Positions 56,962-64,000 of a DNA stretch of 64,000 nt are shown piece by piece (the stretch's first letter is position 1; every line of letters starts with the position of its first letter). This DNA is from Blattamonas nauphoetae (taxonomy: Eukaryota; Preaxostyla; Oxymonadida). A program made the position numbers and the translations under genes. Location: positions 186,001 to 250,000 of the forward strand of contig JARBJD010000074.1 of assembly GCA_033064195.1 (NCBI GenBank). The letters are read 5' to 3'. The notes beneath the pieces were generated by a model. It did not search any database. It was given only the letters and a program-made list of their open reading frames with translations, and had not been told where the DNA came from.

Positions 56962-58333
56962 GATTAAATCGTTGAGAGAGGATGTGTAATCAAGGTTCTA
57001 AGGCAAAACAGTCATCAGATTCCTCATGATCTTTGATAAATCGGAATTCCGGCTTGTTTGGAGGAGTGGAGCAGTATTTATCGACTAAAGAAGAGAAATA
57101 TGCGATTAAGATGTCAAAACAATGGAGAGGCAAACCTATTGTGTGAATTTTTCAGGTTTCAATGCAATTGAATGTCAAAGATAGCATGGAGAAGAGTGAA
57201 TATTGAATCGAGAAGATCTCCGCTTATTTTCATTCAATGCAAATAAAAAATGATTGAGAGCAAGACAAAAGAGGTTTTGACCGATCATCGACATTCAAAT
57301 TGTGATGGAATTGGCTCTGAGAGAAAATGTACGACGAAGACAAATTGAGATGGGGAGGACGATCCGGACATGTCCAGGACAGGACAGTTTTGTCCGTTTT
57401 CAACTGATCATCATTCGATGGTGAAGAAATTTAGATGATTCCGTTTTTCAACAAAAGAGCGGATGTCCAAGATCGGACAAGCTTGGACATTTCTGCAATT
57501 AATGGGTCATTTTGTCCGAATTCTCAGTACGTGTTTTTTTCTCAGTTTAAATCACAAAATCTGAATAATTACATCATTTTAGACGCATTGATGATATAAA
57601 TTTGAGGATTGAACAGCTCTTTGGGTCACATGAAACACTTCTTTTTTGCTTGGACTTGTGCTCTGTCCGATGTCCGAGGAGAACGACGTTTTGTCCGTCC
57701 GTTGCTCATCATTAATTAGCTGGAATATGCTACGATCTTGGCAACTCCATCAAAGTGATTCGACCATGTGTGTCCCAACGGCCATGTACTGCCCCTTTTG
57801 TCGTCTGTGCCTGGAATGGGGATGAAAAGAAGATAGATAAGAGTCAGAGTGAATCAAGAGAATGGATAAGAACAGGGTTGTTGGCCTACTTGACTAAACT
57901 CCAACCGTCGAGATTTCCATCCGAGCGCGACATGAAGGTGAGAAATATACGAGTTGGACTTCAACGGATAGTGATGATGTGAGATGAACCATGAAAGGTG
58001 GTCAAGAGGAGAGTCCGGATCCTGTCTGTCCATACCGAGAAGGCCAAATCTGTGCCAGCGAGTGTGATGTCCTCCATGAGAGGATGTCTTTTGAAGACTT
58101 TCACAGGGAAAATACCAACTTTGAGAAGTCACAGCAAGCTTGATCTTCATCGATAGTCAACATGAGTTGTAGTGGAGAGATTGGCATTTGAATCAGACCC
58201 TTTCTTCAATAGATCTTCGACTAATACAGAAAATAAAGCAACAATTATCATCAATGAGATGAAGAATTTAAACATCAATCAGTCAGTGGCAACTTCCGGG
58301 TTGTCCTCCAACTTCGGGTTATCTGCAGGACTA
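56962..58333. other. Spacer with GTCCG repeats and a weak minus-strand coding signal
   Basis: Between 57360 and 57705 several TTTTGTCCG and GGACA palindromic motifs recur (near 57361-57405, 57467-57525, 57660-57705). At 57720-58150 the minus strand has an ATG at 58150 (MKIKLAVTSQSWYFPCESLQ) with weakly coding-like blocks that could be exons, but I could not join them or recognise a family. Confidence 0.35.
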
Positions 58334-58621
58334 TCATCGAAGCGTTGAAACGAATGTATTTGGACGATGATCTCGTGACCATCGAGAAGAGTGACTTTCA
58401 TCAATAGACTTGCGCTGGTCCATTGCTTGGATAATGCATAGGCACACCCACTTGAGGGTGAAGAACAAAACGATGGCTATCAGTATTACTGGTTCATGTG
58501 CGTGGTGTAGTGAGAAATACTTATCAATTTCGGCGAGAGAAAGAGTTTCATTATCGATGAGTAAATGAGAAACGAATTCAGAGATGAAAGAGAGGGTTGG
58601 GGAGATCGAGCCCAGATCCAC
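58334..58621 (-). CDS. Small putative single-TM protein
   Basis: A 95-codon frame from an ATG at 58621. It has an amphipathic N-terminal part (FISEFVSHLLIDNETLSLAE), a clear hydrophobic segment (PVILIAIVLFFTLKWVCLCI) and a short basic tail (RWSRDHRPNTFVSTLR). No family is recognised. It could equally be the last exon of a larger membrane-protein gene or a chance frame; no paralogue is in the window. Confidence 0.3.
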   Translation of the reverse strand: MDLGSISPTLSFISEFVSHLLIDNETLSLAEIDKYFSLHHAHEPVILIAIVLFFTLKWVCLCIIQAMDQRKSIDESHSSRWSRDHRPNTFVSTLR

Positions 58622-61600
58622 ACATCACGAAGCCATTTGGTGCCTAGTCTGACAATCGGACGTAACGAAGCATCACAGACATTTAAATGTCAACAAACAA
58701 ACGAGAGGAAACGTATTAGATAGCTCCGAGAACTGGATCAAGGTGAACTCACTCGGTTTCACAAAAATGGACCCCGCGGGATCATTTAATCTCCAATCCA
58801 AGTCAAAACCCACCCGCTATTTCATTGGTCGTCTGGGATTGGATACGGAGATAAGTACACTAGATCGAATGAACTGTACTGCTCATTTCTGCTTCAAAAA
58901 AGTGGATATCCCTTCCCGAACTACACAGTCATTCTCTCGCCATCTATTCCCTGATGTTGCCACTTTGACGGAGGTGAAGTGAATAAACGTGTCAGATGAA
59001 AATATACCTTGAAAACAATCAATTGAGATCAAATCGCCCTTTTTACGCACATTTGAGCATCTCTGACCAGGAAATTCTATAGCACCAAAGGACGGCAGAC
59101 TCATTGGATGTCATGTGTTTGACGTGTTTGGTTCATTCAAGGAAGTAAAGTCCGAAAGGAGCCACCTCAATCCACACCTCAAGAATGCCCTTTACAGTGC
59201 TCCAAAAGCTCTGAACGCAGTTTCCACGACACAGTGTCCTACTCAAGGCATCTCCACTATTATAAGTCTCCTGTCGGATTGCGTCCGATCTCAATAAGAC
59301 CACTTCATGAAAACTGGACGTTCCCTTCACTTGACCGGCCTTATGCCACTTTTCATTTCACCGGAATCGTCTGAACGAATTCAATGCGAGAATGGAGATA
59401 TTCTGGGAGGAATACATCACGGAGATCACTTTTCTCGATGAACTTGTTTTTTCAGTCCGTCTTAAAACGAACTGAATCTCTTCCGCGCTGATCCAGTGGA
59501 TGCCATTAGTTGTGAAAGAGACATTTTCAGTGATTCGTTGTCTGAAACGTCTGTATGAGGTCTGTAGACTCATTTCTTTCATCGAGTCTGATCTTTTCTT
59601 CCACGATGTTCAGGGGCATTTCAATTCGGAATCACGATCTCCACATCACCATCATTCGCTTTTTCCAAGTACCGTTGCGATTTGACAATTCACTCGTTCA
59701 CAAAATGCGGTCTTCTCCACCGCAACCAATCTGTAAGTAAACATTATTCGCATCGATGATTTCTTCTTTCAAACATTTGTGGAGATAGTTTCCTCTCATC
59801 TAGCCTTCCACAACGCTTCTGTCACTGTTTCTGACACGATCCCTTAATGTGGGGACTTCTTTGAAACACAGCTGTATAAACGAATCAGAACACGCCCCCA
59901 CCTTCAAATGAGTTCATCATCCCTCACCCTGGGATGTCATTCTGAGAAGAACCGACATCCTCCTTTCTCGTCTGTTTGCTTCGTTCTTTCCAAAATCACT
60001 CCAGAACTGATTCAAGGACCCTTTTCAACAGTTCTGAGCAATTTTGGAACATTTGATGTTCCCTCAGTCACTGTACTTCACTATTTGTGACCAAGAATCA
60101 ATTGGGATACGTCAGTCGAGTTCCACATTCATTTCGTCCATTTTCCACCCAACGTGGAGTAATTGCACATCAAAAGACTCGAATGATACCGAATGATATG
60201 GTACTGAGGTTTTAAGAACAGACGTTGATCATCTGCTTCTTGAATTTGACATTCCTATCGACAACAATCGCTGCTCACGCCTCTCCAGAATATCCCTCTC
60301 ATTGTGGTCAAACAATGCACTCATGGGAGACAACGAAGTTCTCATTTGGAAAAACGATTATCTTCACACTTATCTGGTCACAGTGTCGACGAGACACTCT
60401 CAGCTTCAGACTGACATTTCCACATCCTGAGTGACAAACTGTGCTGCTTTCGTCCACAAAAATGGCGTTTATTGTAGCTTGAACATTTTGATATCTTTCC
60501 AGATCAGTGTCTCGTTTCCTTATACCAGTTCCACAATCAACCAAAACCTCAAGTCGTGTCCTCGTGCAAACAGTGAAGGTCCCACTTCCAATCCAACGTC
60601 AGTCCATCAAACCTTTTTATTTAACTTCAGCCACCAACTTTCACGCTCAGATCGCATCTGGGCGAGAGGATTTCCTCGATCGCCCGGTTGGACCTCACCG
60701 CGTTCCGATTCCACTTCAGAACGATCCAACTCCCCCCTCAGAGTTCAGAAAATGCATCAATCTTTGAGAAATTCCACAAAACATCGGGACTACGATCTCG
60801 GAGGGATCCAATGGTGCCCATGTTCAGTCTTGTTCGAAACTCGAATCTAACTCTCTCAGAAACGTCACACAACACCTCCATTCGCCTTTACGCTAGATCC
60901 AGTTCAGAACTGGCACCATCCAGTTCAATTCACAGGCCAACATCAAATTTGTTCTGCATCAAGATTTGTGTAATTCTCAATGAAATAATCCAAGCGTCAC
61001 AAAATCGCACAGACGCAGAAACTCTCCTAAAAAATCATCTTTTTTCGTCTATCATACCGAAATACATCATTACTGAACTTTTTTTCATTTTCAAAAAACA
61101 TTAAAGTTGTCTCGATCAACCCAAACATCTCACGTTTTTTCCATTTTTCTCTTTAATGGACGGTTTATTTCCATTGTCTCACATGGAGACCTCTTTTTTT
61201 GTTGTTTTCCATCCTTTCCCTGTCTTAGAACTTGTTTTGCAATAAAAAGTATGCAAAAATGTGTTGATCTTAAAAAGGCCATTTCATGCGCGATCAGGCT
61301 TGAAATCTATAAATTCATCTTTCTCATGTGTACTCAACAACTAAATCTTAATTCTGTAAAATTTGATTTTTTTCCACGCTCATATATAATTTGCATCATT
61401 TCATTGAGAATTACTCATTTGAGCAAAACACGTCTTTTACCAAACGCAAAGACCAGCACATTGTTGTCCCCAAGAACTTCATTCTCACACTTTAGAACAC
61501 AGACCTGATTATTGAGCCATCATTGCCTCTCTCAGATCCACTCCGTGAATTCAACTCCCTCAAAGTTGATGATGAGAGGAGAAGCAGTTTTAACTTGGCG

Positions 61601-61810
61601 AAACCAGAACAAAAACCATCGAGGGTTGGAACAAAGGCGGAGATGATCTGGTCGACTGTGAATAGTATCTACACACTTGAAGAGATGTCATGTCCAAGCC
61701 ACGCCAACTTTCTCAATGGGCAGGGGATTTGACGAACGAATCGATGGCAGGACGAGAAATCTACGAGAGCAGATTGAGAGGGTTCCGTTGGTTGAGGTAG
61801 CAATAATCAT
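58622..61810. other. 3.2 kb without a supported gene
   Basis: Many short open stretches on both strands (such as 58743-58982, 59115-59297, 60431-60850, 60688-61104) are broken by stops and show no domain. Some minus-strand pieces are Gly/Cys-containing (CHSGCGNVSLKL near 60400) and could be decayed beta-helix surface-gene sequence, given the intact one next door, but I cannot align them by eye. The 61100-61480 part is T-rich spacer. Confidence 0.4.
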
Positions 61811-62083
61811 GTGAATATGGAAAAACTAAATCGTGTTCTTACAGTGCAAACTTCTTCCATTTCGTCATATTTGTTTCTCAAGGATAATTTTGATCATGAG
61901 TCCGTCCACACAGCACAGTTCAATCAAGGTTCTATCACTGATTATTCTAGTCCAATGCGAAACTTTGAATCAATGGGTGAGATCCTCGAACTGGACTGTT
62001 CAACAGGTTTAATGTCAGTCCAAACTCTTTGTCCCAATGGTTTAATCAAAACGATGCAGGCTCATAAATTGTTTGAAGAATAA
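61811..62083 (+). CDS. Short hypothetical open frame
   Basis: Ninety codons from an ATG at 61811 (MNMEKLNRVLTVQTSSISSY ... GLIKTMQAHKLFEE). Composition is protein-like rather than repetitive, and it sits convergent with the surface-protein gene (stop 62083 against stop 62148). No family, signal peptide or TM is seen. May be a real small gene, a last exon, or chance. Confidence 0.25.
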   Translation: MNMEKLNRVLTVQTSSISSYLFLKDNFDHESVHTAQFNQGSITDYSSPMRNFESMGEILELDCSTGLMSVQTLCPNGLIKTMQAHKLFEE

Positions 62084-62147
62084 ACGACAAAATCAATCAA
62101 AAAAGTAAGGACACTGAATAACGACAGATACTAATGATGCTTAGCCA

Positions 62148-64000
62148 TTATGACCTTTTGGTGACTACCAACTGACACCCACTCGTCACTGTCTGTCTTC
62201 GAACAACAATCAGAAGAGATCTTTTGAACACAACTTCAACTCCGACTGACTTCGATGCAGAGAATGGCACATGTCGAGGCCATTCCAAAACGGCAATTCC
62301 AGACGAACGAGGAGTCCACAGCGCGGACGAAGAAGGAATCTCAATCCAACACTTCTGAAGAATGATGGTCGTGAGTCCTTCAGTGTCGACAGTGAGAAGA
62401 GGAGCAGTGGCTGATGCTGAGGAGAACTTGGCGATGAAGAGGCAGTTCGAGAGGCGGAGTGTGGCGGGAGAGGACGAGGTGTGGATGGAGAGTGCTGGAC
62501 CTGTTGATGTTCCAATTTCGTTGGTCGTCCCACTTCTCTCAAACACACACTCTGTGATAGATGTCGAGGGATTGGCAGTGTTCAGAAAAACGAGAGATGC
62601 TGCAGATGATGTGGATGATGTCTGGATTCGATTGGTCTGGAAGAATGAGCAGTCTGACAGCGAGATTGAAGAGTGGGGGAGGGCAGACGAGAAATGAACA
62701 AGAGGTGCGTTCATCGTCGTCGTGTCTCGAACAACACACTCAGTCAGAACCATCTCAAGTTCTTCCTTTCCGTACTCTCCCCAAACAGGCACCACATTCT
62801 CACCAAACGACACTCCATCTATTTTGGTCTGAAGAAGAAGGATGAAGCCATCAGACAGACCGACCAACCCCATCTGAGCGGGGACTGTGCTCGACCAAAC
62901 AATTCTGACTTTCTCAGAGACGAAAGAGCCGATTCCAAAGACAACGAAAACAGAATCAGAAGGAGTGGTTTGGGAGGAAGTTGGGAGAGACAGACGAAGC
63001 GAGACGAGCTCCACAAGTCCTCCTGAAATTGTCAAAACTCCACAATTCGATCCGACACGGCTGGTGATTCCAGCATCAACAGAAAGAGTCGAAGTCGGCG
63101 TCTCTCCAGTCAACACCATCACATCAGACCCAATAGCGATCCTCTCGCCCACTTCCACTGTGTTTCGGAGTGTCAGTTTCACTTCCTCATTCCCAGTTCG
63201 CAATCCCATCGCTGCTGTCCATCCAACATGCACAGTCAAGCAGGGAGTTCCATTGGACAGACATTTGGAGGGATCTGACGAACCAGAAGGAGAGAGCGAG
63301 ACGGGAATCTGGACGAGTGCGTCAGGACTGATTGGGAATGAAGTGAGTGTCGATTGCGATGAGGCGAAGGACAGTCTGCCACGCCATTCTTTCGAAGCTG
63401 ACAACGACAACAAGGAAGTCAGTGTGATCGACAGCTTGATGAACGTCTCAGAGAAAATGGCTGTTGTGGAGAGTGTCAGTGGGATGCGAAGCGACTGGCC
63501 TTCATTTCCATTCGAGTCCATTTCGAACACTTCCAAGCTCAGTCCACACGGAAATAGCATCGTTCCCGAGATCTCCACATCCAACTCTCGTTTCTTCCTG
63601 TCCAACACACTCGACGATCCGCTTGGGGAGAGTGTCGGCACGAACAGCGGAGACTTCAGAGGATGTCCATCAACTGTAACAGAACACTCATTCGACCAGA
63701 TCCAGAATTGCGGAGGATCTTCTGTCCCATCTCCACCACTCACTCCTCCAATTGTGATCGTTCCGCCTTCAGAACAAGCGATGTTTCGGCGAGCTGACGG
63801 AAACGTCACCAGATTCGGAGAGTTGTTGTGGAAGGTGGATGATTCGATCGAAAGACTCCCTTTCGTCATGTGCATCGCTCCCTTCGAGAGAGAAGAGAAC
63901 GTCATTCGAGTGAGTGTTGTGTTGCAGTTGTCAACTCTGACAATCCCACTCTCCCACGAGCAGACTTCCTCGCTCTCAGAATTCGAAGAGAGAGCAGACA
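62148..64000 (-). CDS. Second beta-helix surface protein, C-terminal part (5' end outside window)
   Basis: The frame is open through the window edge (SALSSNSESEEVCSWESGIV reads into the first internal ATG), so the gene continues beyond 64000. It is homologous to the distal beta-helix region of the 35.6-44.9 kb receptor. Both have 'PSARRNI/PSARQNI', a Gly-rich 'GDGT' turn, 'KSPLFVPTL' or 'RSPLFVPTL', 'LFPCGLSLEVFE-D' and 'KEW-GRL'. After that it carries a further beta-helix block (PCLTVHVGWTAAMGL; LTISGGLVELVSLRLSLP; SDCSFFQTNRIQTS; NCLFIAKFSSAS). It stops at 62148 after VVTKRS with no TM segment and no kinase domain, so it may be secreted, or the distal part was lost. The downstream spacer (62084-62147) is short. 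Confidence 0.75.
   Translation of the reverse strand, partial: SALSSNSESEEVCSWESGIVRVDNCNTTLTRMTFSSLSKGAMHMTKGSLSIESSTFHNNSPNLVTFPSARRNIACSEGGTITIGGVSGGDGTEDPPQFWIWSNECSVTVDGHPLKSPLFVPTLSPSGSSSVLDRKKRELDVEISGTMLFPCGLSLEVFEMDSNGNEGQSLRIPLTLSTTAIFSETFIKLSITLTSLLSLSASKEWRGRLSFASSQSTLTSFPISPDALVQIPVSLSPSGSSDPSKCLSNGTPCLTVHVGWTAAMGLRTGNEEVKLTLRNTVEVGERIAIGSDVMVLTGETPTSTLSVDAGITSRVGSNCGVLTISGGLVELVSLRLSLPTSSQTTPSDSVFVVFGIGSFVSEKVRIVWSSTVPAQMGLVGLSDGFILLLQTKIDGVSFGENVVPVWGEYGKEELEMVLTECVVRDTTTMNAPLVHFSSALPHSSISLSDCSFFQTNRIQTSSTSSAASLVFLNTANPSTSITECVFERSGTTNEIGTSTGPALSIHTSSSPATLRLSNCLFIAKFSSASATAPLLTVDTEGLTTIILQKCWIEIPSSSALWTPRSSGIAVLEWPRHVPFSASKSVGVEVVFKRSLLIVVRRQTVTSGCQLVVTKRS

Overview
This window is nuclear DNA of a gene-dense protist. 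The best fit is an oxymonad-type metamonad close to Blattamonas. That is an inference from recalled protein families: a three-member helical-repeat family whose members start PEYSPF-x-W, beta-helix surface proteins with a C-terminal TM and degenerate kinase, and very short GT-AG introns. Nothing looks prokaryotic: no operons, no Shine-Dalgarno sites, no CRISPR. I saw no tRNA or rRNA gene.

Layout. 0-14 kb (+ strand): the 3' part of a MyTH4-RhoGAP protein, a roughly 3,700+ residue Pro/Ser-rich probably nuclear protein whose first exons lie upstream of the long open frame, and a small acidic-tailed helical protein. 14-23.4 kb (mostly - strand): a PP2C-like fragment and three dispersed copies of one helical-repeat family (A, B, C), with a vWA-domain gene between B and C. 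Copy A is split by a 3.0-kb transposon with an exact 8-bp target duplication, and that transposon itself contains a 2.3-kb mariner-type element. Copy B looks intact. Copy C has lost its start codon and carries an in-frame stop. 23.4-30.6 kb (+): a giant (about 2,370 aa) MG/beta-sandwich-like protein. 30.6-35.6 kb: a transposon graveyard with transposase fragments, dispersed repeats and a 776-bp foldback element with near-perfect 316-bp arms. 35.6-44.9 kb (-): one receptor-like gene (signal peptide, beta-helix, tandem 328-residue beta-sandwich units, TM, pseudokinase), now cut into three open frames by one stop and one 1-nt deletion. 45.3-52.3 kb (-): a four-exon AIR9-like LRR/A9 protein with a very long Glu/Lys tail. 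52.5-53.2 kb (+): a two-exon MRH-like secretory protein, divergent from it. 54.6-57.0 kb (-): a coiled-coil gene with several frame breaks. 57-62 kb: little I can support. 62.1 kb to the end (-): the 3' part of a second beta-helix surface gene.

Three cross-cutting points. Introns here can be about 30-54 nt, and some are multiples of three without a stop, so an open frame can hide an intron. Almost every frame break in otherwise good genes goes the same way (one base missing), which suggests draft-assembly deletions rather than decay. The most reliable structural discovery is the doubly nested insertion in copy A: cutting it out restores a 339-residue frame exactly.
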